Of a stretch of DNA of 63,965 bases, positions 52,229 to 60,535 are shown in pieces. Made by a program: the position numbers and the translations under genes. The notes under the pieces are model-generated. The model was not told the origin of the DNA. It worked only from the letters and a program-made list of their open reading frames with translations, and made no database searches. The stretch is taken from assembly GCF_013177695.1 (NCBI RefSeq), contig NZ_WOEY01000059.1, positions 1 through 63,965 of the forward strand, read 5' to 3'. Source of the DNA: Paraburkholderia solitsugae (GTDB lineage: Bacteria; Pseudomonadota; Gammaproteobacteria; Burkholderiales; Burkholderiaceae). Numbering within the stretch: position 1 is the stretch's first letter; each line of letters opens with the position of its first letter.

Positions 52229-52420
52229 ATGGACATCATCGATATGGCCCGTGCCTCGGGCATGGCGGTCATCCTCGACGGCAGGATTGGCCGGGAGGAA
52301 TACCAGAGCGTGTGCGGCTCGCTATCCGCGCTGCAGCGATTTGCCGAAGCGGTGCGCCAGGGTACGGTGCAACCGAGCGGATCTCAGAAGCGCACCGCCA
52401 CGCCGGCTCGCAGAACGTGA
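52229..52420 (+). CDS. Small hypothetical protein, 63 residues
   Basis: An AAAGGAGT site precedes the ATG at 52229, one of the best ribosome sites in the area. The product has an amphipathic N-terminal half (MDIIDMARASGMAVILDGRI and EEYQSVCGSLSALQRFAEAV) and a basic, Pro/Ser/Thr-rich tail. No membrane helix or known motif. It is followed at 105 bases by the cyclase-type membrane domain gene on the same strand, also with a strong ribosome site, so an operon is likely. Confidence 0.55.
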   Translation: MDIIDMARASGMAVILDGRIGREEYQSVCGSLSALQRFAEAVRQGTVQPSGSQKRTATPARRT

Positions 52421-52525
52421 GGAACGCGAGGAGCACGAGGTGGCCGGCGCGGTGGCACGCTCGACGCGGCTTGACGCGGTCCCCCAAGCCGTTTTCCGGC
52501 GCATACAAATTGAAAGGAGGGTAAT

Positions 52526-53290
52526 GTGCGACCGGAATTACGGCCCGTTCTGCGCCGCCTGCAACTCGGATCGGGCGTGGTGCTGCTCATCTATCTGTTT
52601 TTGCACATGGTCAATCATGCGCTCGGAATCTGGTCGCTCGATCTTGCCGGACGCGGACTCATGCTTGCGCTGTGGATCTGGCATAGCGTGCCCGGCACGA
52701 TCCTGCTGTACGGTGCGGCCCTTCTCCATTTCGCGCTGGCTGTGCGCACGATTTACGGGCGCCGTCACTGGGCGCTCCCGCCCGCCGAATGGATCCGGTT
52801 GTGGGCCGGACTCAGCCTGCCACTGCTGCTCATCCGGCATGCGGTTGCGACGCGCCTCGCGACGTCGTTGTATGGCTTTGAGCCGAACTACGAGCGGATC
52901 GTGATATCGCTGATCACGAGCGGCACGCAGGGTCTGCAGCTTGCACTGCTTGCGCCGGGCTGGATCCATGGCTGCCTCGGCGTGTGGTTTAGATTGAGCC
53001 ACTATCCGGCGGCGCAACGCGCGAGACCCGCACTGCTTGCTCTGCTCGTTGTTTTGCCTTTGTTATCCGCCGCGGGTTTTCTGCGGATGAAGCAAGCCGT
53101 CGTAGCAATGCATGCTGTCCTCCCCGCGCCTGATTCGAAACTGCTGACGCACCAGTTTGCGCTCGACACGTGGCGTCACAGTCTCGTCACGCTTTACCTT
53201 GCCGTGGTCGTTAGCGCGCTTCTGGCGGGGTTGTTGCGGAATTGGCTTGAGCGCCGATCTACACGGATGCAAATGTCAAAGCCTGATTGA
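52526..53290 (+). CDS. Stand-alone membrane domain of adenylate-cyclase type, lacking ferredoxin and cyclase domains
   Basis: 254 residues with five or six membrane helices. LQLGSGVVLLIYLFLHMVNHALG and GLQLALLAPGWIHGCLGVWF match the heme-binding-like N-terminal domain of certain rhizobial and Burkholderia adenylate cyclases. In those proteins a 2Fe-2S ferredoxin domain and a guanylate-cyclase domain follow. Here the protein ends with ERRSTRMQMSKPD about where the ferredoxin domain should start, and no cyclase sequence follows. The start is GTG at 52526, just after AAGGAGGG. Conserved histidines in helices 1, 2 and 4 may bind heme b. It may be a decayed gene or a separate membrane heme protein. 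Confidence 0.75.
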   Translation: MRPELRPVLRRLQLGSGVVLLIYLFLHMVNHALGIWSLDLAGRGLMLALWIWHSVPGTILLYGAALLHFALAVRTIYGRRHWALPPAEWIRLWAGLSLPLLLIRHAVATRLATSLYGFEPNYERIVISLITSGTQGLQLALLAPGWIHGCLGVWFRLSHYPAAQRARPALLALLVVLPLLSAAGFLRMKQAVVAMHAVLPAPDSKLLTHQFALDTWRHSLVTLYLAVVVSALLAGLLRNWLERRSTRMQMSKPD

Positions 53291-53320
53291 AGCGCTGCGT
53301 TCGCGCGATGCTGCAGACGT

Positions 53321-53356
53321 GCCGTGGCCCGCATCGCTGAGAATGCGGGCCACGGC
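53321..53356 (+). terminator. Strong hairpin downstream of the membrane domain gene
   Basis: A perfect 14-base inverted repeat (GCCGTGGCCCGCAT at 53321-53334, ATGCGGGCCACGGC at 53343-53356, 8-base loop) lies 30 bases after the stop. It probably ends the 52229-53290 transcript; only a short pyrimidine run follows. Confidence 0.55.
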
Positions 53357-53576
53357 CCTGCCCTTTACGGCGGCTCGATACGGCTTGAGGCCGTTTATCC
53401 AGCTTACTGGGCTTATTGCGCTTGCTGCGCTTGCGGCTTCAGCTTGAACTTGCCTTGATATCGGATCGTCGGACGCAGTGACTGTGTCGTCGGCGCCGAG
53501 TGTGATTGGAGACGGGGTGTCAGTCAATGCGTTTCTAAAATGAACTAGCTGTTGAGTTCACGAAAAAAATAAGCCG

Positions 53577-53813
53577 TTAGCGGATGAATTGACCACAAAT
53601 CGGCATTGCGCTCAGCCGCGCAAGGAACGACGACTGGCCGCCGCGGACATCGGCGAATTGATCGGCCGCCAACGCGGAGCCGGCAGCGGCGCCGATCGCA
53701 ATCAATACGATCGCGATCCGGCGTAGCCGCCCCGCCCGGCCGACCAGCGTGCCCGACACGCTGCGCCAACTGGCGAGCAAGGTCATGGCGAGTGCAACGA
53801 TCGCGCAGCACAT
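53577..53813 (-). CDS. Possible 78-residue membrane protein downstream of GST
   Basis: An ATG at 53813, 11 bases after the GST stop on the same strand, opens a frame with two hydrophobic stretches (CCAIVALAMTLLASW and IAIVLIAIGAAAGSALAA). The ribosome site is poor and no family is recognised; composition and position are the only support. The stretch 53360-53570 to its left holds nothing I can identify. Confidence 0.3.
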   Translation of the reverse strand: MCCAIVALAMTLLASWRSVSGTLVGRAGRLRRIAIVLIAIGAAAGSALAADQFADVRGGQSSFLARLSAMPICGQFIR

Positions 53814-53823
53814 GGCCTTGTCT

Positions 53824-54471
53824 TCAGGCGTTGAGCGCAGCGTTCGCGACGGAAGTGGCCGGGCGCACCGGAAACGGATTGCGCCATGCCTCGATGGCGT
53901 TCAGTTGATCGTGCCAGCGCCGCATTTCCGGAAACTCATCGAGCGGCATTGCTGCGTTTTTCGCATAGGGCAGCGCGATGGCAACGGAAAAATCCGCAAC
54001 TGTCAGACCGTCGCCGAGTAGCCATTTACGGCCTTTGAGGTGCTGGTCGAGCACGCGGGCAGACTTGCGAAACAAGCCCTGCTCTTCAGCGACTTTAGCC
54101 GGGTCGGATCCGCCGAGTCCAAACACCGGCTTGATGATCGATTCGAAGTAAAGCGCGCCAGCATGCGGGTAAAAATGGTGATTGTTCCAGCTGAACCAGC
54201 GCAGGACATCGATTTGCCGGTCATCAGTCGGCCAGAGGTCGGACTCCGCGCGCCGCGCAAAATGGCTGACGATGGCGTCGGCTTCCCAGATACTTCTCTC
54301 GCCGTCGACGAGACACGGCACCTTGCCATTCGGATTGATCGCCAGATAGTCCGGCTTGCCCTGCTCGCCCTTCGTCAGATCGACGAAGGCGTATTCAATT
54401 GGTAAACCTAAATATTTTGCTACTGCGCAGGTTTTTCGTGGGGCCAGAGTTTCAGCATAATAGAGCTTCAT
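53824..54471 (-). CDS. Glutathione S-transferase family protein
   Basis: 215 residues. The N-terminal thioredoxin-like domain has LYYAETLAPRKTCAVAKYLG, NPNGKVPCLVDG and WEADAIVSHFAR (the Glu-Ala-Asp variant of the usual Glu-Ser pair). The C-terminal helical domain has WLLGDGLTVADFSVAIALPY. The ALAPRK-type start resembles plant-type/EF1B-related GSTs seen in proteobacteria. The substrate is unknown. It is separated from the SRPBCC/ArsR pair by only 40 bases on the same strand and may be part of one transcript with them. Confidence 0.9.
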   Translation of the reverse strand: MKLYYAETLAPRKTCAVAKYLGLPIEYAFVDLTKGEQGKPDYLAINPNGKVPCLVDGERSIWEADAIVSHFARRAESDLWPTDDRQIDVLRWFSWNNHHFYPHAGALYFESIIKPVFGLGGSDPAKVAEEQGLFRKSARVLDQHLKGRKWLLGDGLTVADFSVAIALPYAKNAAMPLDEFPEMRRWHDQLNAIEAWRNPFPVRPATSVANAALNA

Positions 54472-54511
54472 ATTCGACCTCGGTATGAGTTGAATTCGTT
54501 TCCGATGTGCG

Positions 54512-54964
54512 TCAGTGGCCTTCGTCTTCCAGTTGAGTCATGAATGCGCCGAGCTTGTCCAATGCCGTGCTCCAGCCGGCCTGATGAGCATCGCGCGCGG
54601 CCTCGTCGAAGAACTGTGCATGGGTGAGAGTGAGTTCGGTTCCGTCTTCGATCGGGCGCAGCCTGATCGCGACCTGCGAGCGGCGCTCGGGCATCGTGAC
54701 CCACTCCCACGTGAAAACGAGCTTGCGGTCCGCTTCGACTTCCAGGTATTCGCCGCGACAGTCGTGCGTTTCGCCGTCCAGTGTCTGGAATACCACGCGA
54801 AAACGGCCACCCACGCGCGGATCGGCTTCGGCGCTTAGCACCGGCCCGGCGTCGGGTCCCCACCAGCGCACCATCAGTTCGGGCTTCGTCCACGCTGCAT
54901 AAACTCGGGCAGGCGGCGCCTTGATGCGCCGCACGATAGTCAGGCTCGGCTTTTCCTGGATCAT
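54512..54964 (-). CDS. SRPBCC (AHSA1-type) domain protein
   Basis: 150 residues. LTIVRRIKAPPARVYAAWTK, RWWGPD and GGRFRVVFQTLDGE through FTWEWV and QLEDEGH trace an AHSA1/START-like fold with a hydrophobic cavity. Genes of this type are typically encoded with an ArsR-like regulator, as here, where the ATG at 54964 overlaps the ArsR stop in ATGA. The pair is widespread in proteobacteria, but the ligand is not known. Downstream comes a GST gene. Confidence 0.9.
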   Translation of the reverse strand: MIQEKPSLTIVRRIKAPPARVYAAWTKPELMVRWWGPDAGPVLSAEADPRVGGRFRVVFQTLDGETHDCRGEYLEVEADRKLVFTWEWVTMPERRSQVAIRLRPIEDGTELTLTHAQFFDEAARDAHQAGWSTALDKLGAFMTQLEDEGH

Positions 54965-55296
54965 TCTTCCTGTCCCTCCACAAAATCGGTAAACCGGTCG
55001 AGGCTCGAGGACCAGAAGCGCTCGTAGCGTCTCAACCATGCCATCGCCTCCTCCATCGGCCCCGCGACAAGATCGACCGATACGGTTCGCCCGTTCTTCG
55101 TACGCGACACCAGACCCGCGTCGCTCAGCACGTCAAGGTGCTTCATGACTGCGGGAAGCTTAAGCGGCAGCGGTCGCGCGATCTCCGTGACCGACAGGCC
55201 GGGTTCTCGCTCGAGGCGAGCGAGAATAGCCCGGCGCGTCGGGTCCACGAGGGCGGTGAACGTGCGATCGAGTTGACTGACTGGAGACTTTGCCAT
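54961..55296 (-). CDS. ArsR family (winged HTH) transcriptional regulator
   Basis: 111 residues. ALVDPTRRAILARLEREPGLSVTEIA and PAVMKHLDVLSDAGLVSRTKNGRTVSV form a winged HTH of the ArsR type without the metal-binding cysteines of ArsR proper. This subgroup is found with AHSA1/SRPBCC partners. It probably represses its own operon (ArsR, SRPBCC and perhaps the GST). The start at 55296 gives the family N-terminus. It is divergent from the truncated LysR gene. Confidence 0.9.
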   Translation of the reverse strand: MAKSPVSQLDRTFTALVDPTRRAILARLEREPGLSVTEIARPLPLKLPAVMKHLDVLSDAGLVSRTKNGRTVSVDLVAGPMEEAMAWLRRYERFWSSSLDRFTDFVEGQEE

Positions 55297-55373
55297 ATGG
55301 CGAACTATAGGCGGCGCATAAGCGGTGTCAAGATTTTTCGTAGGTAGCTCGCATCGCGCGGACTTCTGTTTGC

Positions 55374-55410
55374 GGCCGATCTGCAGTCCGTTCTAGACTG
55401 CAGATCGGCC
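55374..55410. promoter_or_regulatory. Perfect 15-base palindrome upstream of the truncated LysR gene
   Basis: GGCCGATCTGCAGTC (55374-55388) and GACTGCAGATCGGCC (55396-55410) are exact reverse complements around 7 bases. The location, 22 bases before the LysR ATG and 77 bases from the ArsR ATG, and the size suit a LysR-type operator. A transcription terminator or the end of a lost element are alternatives. Confidence 0.5.
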
Positions 55411-55432
55411 ACATTCGAGGGGACAACCCGGT

Positions 55433-55822
55433 ATGGACATTCTTCAAGCGATGGCGGTGTTCAAGCGTGTCGTCGACGCGTCGAGCTTCTCGAAGGCGGC
55501 CGATTCGCTGGAGATACCGCGTGCGTCGGTGTCGACGCTCGTGCAGAATCTGGAGAGCCATCTGGGGGTACGCCTGTTGAATCGCACGACGCGCAGCGTG
55601 CAGGTGACCGACGACGGCGCGCTCTACTACGAATACTGCGCACGCATTCTGGCCGAGGTCTCCGACGCCGAATCCGCGCTATCGAACAAGCGGCAAAACC
55701 CGCGCGGCACAATTCGCGTCGACACGTCCGCCACTTTCGCAGCCAACGTGCTGGTCCCCGTCATGCGCGATTTCAATGCGCGCCCATCCCGCACGGCTTA
55801 CGTCTGCTCAATCAGGCCATAA
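55433..55822 (+). pseudogene. LysR-type regulator truncated after the linker
   Basis: The first ~113 residues are a normal LysR N-terminus: MAVFKRVVDASSFSKAADSL and RASVSTLVQNLESHLG form the HTH, followed by the linker helix and the first strand of the effector domain (GTIRVDTSATFAANVLVP, then MRDFNAR). Where a LysR should continue with an acidic, aromatic strand, the frame runs into PSRTAYVCSIRP and stops. Those last codons overlap the 3' end of the minus-strand HAD gene. About two thirds of the protein is missing, so effector control is lost, although the HTH could still be made. Confidence 0.75.
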
Positions 55823-56421
55823 CGCTTCAGTTCCGCCGACAACGCGTCGGCGCTGACAAACCGATATCCCTGCAGACCGGCGTCGAGTGCGCCCGCCACG
55901 TTGGCGTCCGTATCGTCGACGAAAAGCGTTTCGGCTGCGGGAACACCCAGTTGCTCCACGCAGCGAAGATAGGTTTGAGCGGCCGGTTTTGCTGCACCGA
56001 ACGCGGCGGACGCATAGACATGAGGACCGAACAGTTGCGCGACGGGTGGATTCAGAAAGCCGATATGCTCCGTGAGCAGGCGGCAGTTGTTGGTAAGCAC
56101 CGCGATCCGGTGATGTTCGGCGACTCTTTCGGCGAGCGCGATCACGTCCTTGTTCGGCGTGATCGATGCGTGGCGCGCGCTCAGCCAGTCATCCCGGCTC
56201 ACGGGATAGTTCAGCAGTTCGCCGAGCACGCCCAGATAGTGGTCGTCGCTGATCTGCCCCGCGTCGGCACGGGCTTCAAGCCCCGATTCCCAGATCGCGT
56301 GACGCACGGCTTCAGGCGTCTGGCCGGAAATTGCCGCCAGACGATCGACCCGCGCTGAACGGTCGTAGTGAGACAGAACGCCCTCCATGTCGAACAGGAC
56401 TAGCGTGATGGATGCAGTCAT
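55798..56421 (-). CDS. HAD-IA family hydrolase
   Basis: 207 residues. Motif I is VLFDMEGVLSHYD. Here the second position after the nucleophile Asp is Glu rather than Asp, an uncommon replacement of the general acid. Motif II is AVLTNNC, the lysine is in FGAAKPAAQTY, and motif III is TLFVDDTDANVAGA. The helical cap after motif I places it in subclass IA (dehalogenase, phosphatase, epoxide-hydrolase-N-like). Substrate unknown. The ATG at 56421 has a GAGGG site. Its last codons overlap the truncated LysR frame on the other strand. Confidence 0.85.
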   Translation of the reverse strand: MTASITLVLFDMEGVLSHYDRSARVDRLAAISGQTPEAVRHAIWESGLEARADAGQISDDHYLGVLGELLNYPVSRDDWLSARHASITPNKDVIALAERVAEHHRIAVLTNNCRLLTEHIGFLNPPVAQLFGPHVYASAAFGAAKPAAQTYLRCVEQLGVPAAETLFVDDTDANVAGALDAGLQGYRFVSADALSAELKRYGLIEQT

Positions 56422-56587
56422 GCTGTTGCCCTCGCGTTGAAAGCATTCAGGAAACAAGGAACCGGGGTTAAGCACAGTCTTGTCCAGCGATCCAGCAACA
56501 GCGTGGAATTCGCGCAAAATAAATTTAATCTTAGTGCAACCCGAATCGGGGCGAGCATCCGGGTTTCGTCGTCGGCGTCGTCCGCAT

Positions 56588-56792
56588 CTCGTGGAGGCGA
56601 CGGCGCTGCGTAGGCTGCTCGAAAAGAACCTTTCATTTATGCACGTGGAGCGAGCGGCGCTGCCGTTGCATATTGTCGCTACCGATGTGCTTTCGGGTAA
56701 CGAGATCGTGATATCGTCCGGTCCGGTGGTGGATGCGGTGTTGGCACGTGCGGCGATTCCCGGGGTGTTTTCACCCGTACGAATCGACGGTG
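56588..56792 (+). pseudogene. Internal fragment of a patatin-like phospholipase gene
   Basis: About 68 codons read LVEATALRRLLEKNL, HVERAALPLHIVATDVLSG and VVDAVLARAAIPGVFSPV, the middle of an RssA/patatin-type phospholipase. The upstream GxSxG nucleophile region and the downstream DGG motif are absent. The reading frame then continues without a stop into the YkgJ-type gene, so automatic annotation would give a 375-residue fusion beginning about 56480. I regard this part as a relic trapped by rearrangement. Confidence 0.65.
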
Positions 56793-56833
56793 CCAACCAA
56801 GCACAACGCCGACTTTTTGAAGAGAGAATCAGG

Positions 56834-57607
56834 GTGGATGACCTCAATTTCGAATGCACCGGATGCGGCAACTGCTGCCACGATTTGCGCCTGGCGCTGA
56901 CAGTCACCGAGGCGATCGATTGGCTTCAGCGGGGCGGGCAAATGGAGTTGTTATGCGAAGCCATTCCATGGCCAGTCGAGCCTGAGCCTGGCAACGCGCA
57001 AGCCGAGTACAAACGGGCGCGTTCAACGCCTGCGATGAGCGGAACCTTGCCGGTGCGCATCTCGATCATTCTCGCCGCGGCGTTCACCGGCGCGTGTCCG
57101 AATCTGCACGCGGACATGCGCTGCGGCATCTATGAACAAAGGCCGCTGGTGTGCCGGATTTATCCCGCTGAAATCAATCCGTTCGTTGCGCTGGTGCCGG
57201 AAAACAAGGGCTGTCCTTCGGAAGCGTGGCAGAAAACACCGTTGCAAAGGCAGGGCGTACTGGTCGACGAGACGACCTACCACCTGGTGCAGCAATCCCG
57301 GCGCGCGAACCAGCTCGAGGCGCCGCTGCGCACGCAGATCTGCCTCGAACTGGGGCTGAACAGTGCTGCTCTCGCGAACGAAGGTTTCCTTATCCATGCA
57401 CCGGAAAGTGACGCCCTGCTCGCCGCGCTTCAACGGATTCAGGCGGCGCCGGCATCGCAAGACACAACGACCGAGTGGGTGTTCGTTTCGAATCGTACCG
57501 AGACCGTGGAGACGCTTTTGTCGGTTGGCGCAACGGGTCATCTCGTTGCGCCCACGCCTGCCGACACTTTTCGGTACCACGGATTTTTCCCGTCCTCGCC
57601 GAGCTGA
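56834..57607 (+). CDS. YkgJ family cysteine-cluster protein
   Basis: 257 residues from the GTG at 56834. The N-terminal FECTGCGNCCHDLRLALTV is the CxxCxxCC cluster of YkgJ/FliB-like zinc or iron-sulfur binding proteins, with further cysteines in ACPNLHADMRCGIYEQRPLVC and RIYPAEINPF. Members bind metal and may modify proteins, but the function is unsettled. The gene is open upstream into a patatin fragment; the GTG gives the family-typical start, with an AGGG just before it. A fused 375-residue product cannot be excluded. Confidence 0.75.
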   Translation: MDDLNFECTGCGNCCHDLRLALTVTEAIDWLQRGGQMELLCEAIPWPVEPEPGNAQAEYKRARSTPAMSGTLPVRISIILAAAFTGACPNLHADMRCGIYEQRPLVCRIYPAEINPFVALVPENKGCPSEAWQKTPLQRQGVLVDETTYHLVQQSRRANQLEAPLRTQICLELGLNSAALANEGFLIHAPESDALLAALQRIQAAPASQDTTTEWVFVSNRTETVETLLSVGATGHLVAPTPADTFRYHGFFPSSPS

Positions 57608-57634
57608 AACCCCCAACTGCCTTCGCGCGATGAA

Positions 57635-58786
57635 CTAGACGCCGCTGCCGCCCACTGTCTTGATGCTCTTCCACTGTCCTTGCTGGACCTGGAAGAGCGT
57701 GTACGGCGGCTTGATCAGATCGCCATAAGGATCAAAGGTGATATTGCCGGTCACACCGGTAACCTTGACCTTCGACAGGGCATCGACGATCTTCGCGCGA
57801 TCGAGCGAGTCGGCGCTGTGAATCGCTTTGATCATGGCGAGCGCGGCGTCGTAGGCAAACGGCGCGTACAGCTCGACATCCTGATTGAAGCGCGCCTTAT
57901 AGCGCTTGCCGAACTCCTGTGCGGCAGGAAGCTTATCGAGCGCAGGTCCAGGTTCGAGATCCTGCGTGCCGTCACCCGCGGCACCGGCGATTTGCAGGAA
58001 AGCATTGCTCTTCAGCGCGCCCGCGCCGAACAGTTGCGCTTGCATGCCGAGCGATCGCATCTGCTTGACCAGCATCGCTCCCTGTTCATCCAGACCGCCG
58101 AAGAAAATCAGATCGACGTTCTTGCTCTTGAGCGTCGTGAGAATGGCGCGAAAATCCACCGCTTTGTCGTTTGTGAACTCGCGATCGACTATGTTGCCGT
58201 TCGCTTCCTTTGCGCCTTTTTCGAATGCATCCGCGAGCCCTTGCCCGAATGCCGTACGGTCGTCGATGATGCCGATGCGCTTCGCCTTCATCTGCTCCAC
58301 CACGAAGTGCCCGGCCACGACACCGCCAATGCCGTCATGCCCCATGGTGCGGAACACGTTTTTATAGCCCTGCTTGGTGAGTTGCGGATTGGTCGAGCCC
58401 GGCGTAATCATCGCAACGTTTGCCTGGTGATAGACCGTCGAAGCCGGAATGCTGCACCCCGAGTTGTAGTGACCGATCACGCCGACGACGCCGTCGTCGA
58501 CCAGTTTTTGCGCGACCTGAATCGCCACGCGGGGGTCCGCCTGATCGTCCTGCACGTCGAGCTCGAACTTGACCGGCTTTCCGCCAATCACCGGATGCTT
58601 CGCGTTCTCTTCATCGAGCGCTAATTGAGCGCCGTACTGCAGGTCTTTGCCGACGCGTGCAACCGGGCCGGTCAACGGTCCGACGAAACCGATCTTGACG
58701 ACTTCAGGATCGGCCGCCCACGAAGACGGTATATACGTGACGAGTGCGCAAACTGTGGCACTCAACAGCCAATAGCGGCGATTCAT
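57635..58786 (-). CDS. Branched-chain amino-acid type ABC transporter substrate-binding protein (LivK-like)
   Basis: 383 residues. A signal peptide (LLSATVCALVTYIPSSWA) is followed by VVKIGFVGPLTGPVARVGKD, the usual LivJ/LivK start, YNSGCSIPASTVYHQANV at the ligand hinge, and PFAYDAALAMIKAI in the second lobe. It binds an amino acid or similar polar ligand in the periplasm. No permease or ATPase genes are adjacent, so it must share a transporter encoded elsewhere. AAGGAG precedes the ATG at 58786. It lies 131 bases downstream of a DadA-like gene on the same strand. Confidence 0.92.
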   Translation of the reverse strand: MNRRYWLLSATVCALVTYIPSSWAADPEVVKIGFVGPLTGPVARVGKDLQYGAQLALDEENAKHPVIGGKPVKFELDVQDDQADPRVAIQVAQKLVDDGVVGVIGHYNSGCSIPASTVYHQANVAMITPGSTNPQLTKQGYKNVFRTMGHDGIGGVVAGHFVVEQMKAKRIGIIDDRTAFGQGLADAFEKGAKEANGNIVDREFTNDKAVDFRAILTTLKSKNVDLIFFGGLDEQGAMLVKQMRSLGMQAQLFGAGALKSNAFLQIAGAAGDGTQDLEPGPALDKLPAAQEFGKRYKARFNQDVELYAPFAYDAALAMIKAIHSADSLDRAKIVDALSKVKVTGVTGNITFDPYGDLIKPPYTLFQVQQGQWKSIKTVGGSGV

Positions 58787-58917
58787 GATGCGCTCCTTGC
58801 GAGATGTAACGTCGCGCGATGTGTAGGTTGGCCGATCCGATGCGCGACGCGTCGAAACCGTCCTGCGGTACTCGTTGTGAAGCGAGAAAAGCTGTGCGGT
58901 CAAACCCTCAATGAAAT

Positions 58918-60147
58918 TCAAAAACGCGTTGCCGAGTAAGGTGCGAGATCGAGCGGCGGCGCGCGCTGCGCGATCAGATCGGCGACGATGCGTCCGCTCA
59001 CCCCGGCTAGCGTCAACCCAAGATGCTGGTGGCCGAATGCGTAGATCACCCGCTCGCTCGCGCGTGAGCGTCCGAGTACCGGCACGCCGTCCGGCAACGT
59101 CGGACGAAAGCCGAGCCAGCTGCTATCCGGTGTATCGAGCGCGGGTAAGGCGCGCTTCGACGAAAACGTCAGCAGATCGATCAGCGAGCGGTTGCGCGTG
59201 TCGCCGAACCCTGCCAGTTCGACCGTGCCCGCAACGCGCAGGCCATCGCTCATCGGCGTCATGTAGAAGCCGCGCTCGGCCCAGCCGACCGGCCGCGAAA
59301 CCAGTTGCTGCGCGCCCGGGAACCGGACGTGATAACCGCGCTCCGTATCGAGGGGGACGGGGTCGCCGCACTGTTTGGCGAACTGGGCGGAGCGCGCGCC
59401 GGTGGCGATCACCACGTGACTGAAGCGGCGCGCGGCACCGTCGACGGTCAGGGTCGCGCCGTCTGCGGAAGGCTGCACGGCGTCGACGGTCGAAGGCTCC
59501 AGCTTCAAACCTTGTGCGGCAAGCTGCCGATAGAGCGCTTGCAAAAAGCCGTGAGGATCGGAGAAGTGCCAACTGTTGCTGAACAGTATGCCGCGCTCGA
59601 ATATCGGAGCGAGCGACGGTTCAAGCGCCCGGATGTCGCCACCGTCAAGCACATCGAAGGCGACGCCCAACTGCTGACGCAGATCGAGTGCAGGACGAGC
59701 CGCATCGAACGAAGCCGCGTTCGAATACAAATAGAGGCACTCGCGTGCCCGAACGAAACGCGCCAGTTCTGCGTCTGCGAGCAGCGGTGCATAACCATCG
59801 CTAGCGCGATCGAGCAACGAAGCGAGCGCTGCGGCGCTCGCTTCGTAACGCCGCGGCAGCGAGCTCATCATGAAGCGCGCCAGCCACGGGGCGAGATGAG
59901 GCAGATACCCCCAGCGCAATCTGAAGGGGCTGTCGTTCGACAGAAGAAAGCGTGGCAGATCGCGGAACACGGAGGGATTGTTGACCGGAATGCAGGCGTA
60001 GTGCGCAAACGTCCCGGCATTGCCGAAGGACGCGCCCTGCCCCACGCCGGCCGGATCGAACAGTGTGACCCGATGGCCGTCGCGCATCAGCGCCGCAGCG
60101 CTCGCGAGGCCGATGAATCCCGCACCGATGATGGCAATCTCCGGCAT
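58918..60147 (-). CDS. D-amino-acid dehydrogenase-like FAD oxidoreductase
   Basis: 409 residues. EIAIIGAGFIGLASAAALMRDG is the FAD-binding Rossmann motif, ASFGNAGTFAHYACIPVNNP the DadA-family follow-on, and GHQHLGLTLAGVSGRIVADLI the C-terminal FAD segment. It should oxidise a D-amino acid or other amine to an imine with electrons to the respiratory chain. The ATG at 60147 overlaps the stop of a 37-codon upstream frame. The adjacent substrate-binding protein supplies a possible uptake route, and the divergent MocR regulator is the likely controller. Only distantly similar to the riboswitch-controlled enzyme at 12367. Confidence 0.88.
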   Translation of the reverse strand: MPEIAIIGAGFIGLASAAALMRDGHRVTLFDPAGVGQGASFGNAGTFAHYACIPVNNPSVFRDLPRFLLSNDSPFRLRWGYLPHLAPWLARFMMSSLPRRYEASAAALASLLDRASDGYAPLLADAELARFVRARECLYLYSNAASFDAARPALDLRQQLGVAFDVLDGGDIRALEPSLAPIFERGILFSNSWHFSDPHGFLQALYRQLAAQGLKLEPSTVDAVQPSADGATLTVDGAARRFSHVVIATGARSAQFAKQCGDPVPLDTERGYHVRFPGAQQLVSRPVGWAERGFYMTPMSDGLRVAGTVELAGFGDTRNRSLIDLLTFSSKRALPALDTPDSSWLGFRPTLPDGVPVLGRSRASERVIYAFGHQHLGLTLAGVSGRIVADLIAQRAPPLDLAPYSATRF

Positions 60148-60260
60148 CACTTACACCCTTTCAACGCGCCGCCGAGCACGATCATCGTGACATCCCGTTG
60201 GCGACGTGCAGAGCCAGGCTTCGGCGCGGACGCGGCTTGAGAAGACTGCGGAAAACGCAT
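60147..60260 (-). CDS. Short leader-like ORF overlapping the DadA-like gene
   Basis: A 37-residue frame begins with ATG at 60260, preceded by a good AGGAG site 8 bases upstream. It ends in a TGA that shares one base with the ATG of the dehydrogenase (TGATG). Such overlap normally couples translation. The peptide (MRFPQSSQAASAPKPGSARR at its start) has no recognised motif. It may be a regulatory leader or a very small protein. Confidence 0.45.
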   Translation of the reverse strand: MRFPQSSQAASAPKPGSARRQRDVTMIVLGGALKGCK

Positions 60261-60332
60261 TGGGACACTCCTGCAGACAGAATCGGGACGCTGGGGCACG
60301 CACGCCACCAGACAAACTCTGGCAATCAGAAT

Positions 60333-60375
60333 CACACAATATTTTTTTGTGTGCAATTAAAACTCACATTGTGTG
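60333..60375. promoter_or_regulatory. AT-rich repeats between DadA-like gene and MocR regulator
   Basis: CACACAA (60333-60339) and TTGTGTG (60347-60353) form an inverted repeat, and CACATTGTGTG (60365-60375) repeats part of it. This is the only AT-rich stretch in the divergent region and a plausible regulator-binding and promoter site for the dadA-like operon. Confidence 0.4.
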
Positions 60376-60535
60376 GGCCTGGCATTTTCCCTGGATGGTC
60401 TGTGGCGCGGTCCTTGCAAACATTGGCGTGCAGGAGGCCAGCCGTTCTGGAGCGCCGCTTTTAGGCGTTGCCAAGACGCTTGTCTGGTATAGAATCGGCA
60501 AAATTCCGCACAATCGCGGACAAAGTCGATTTTGT

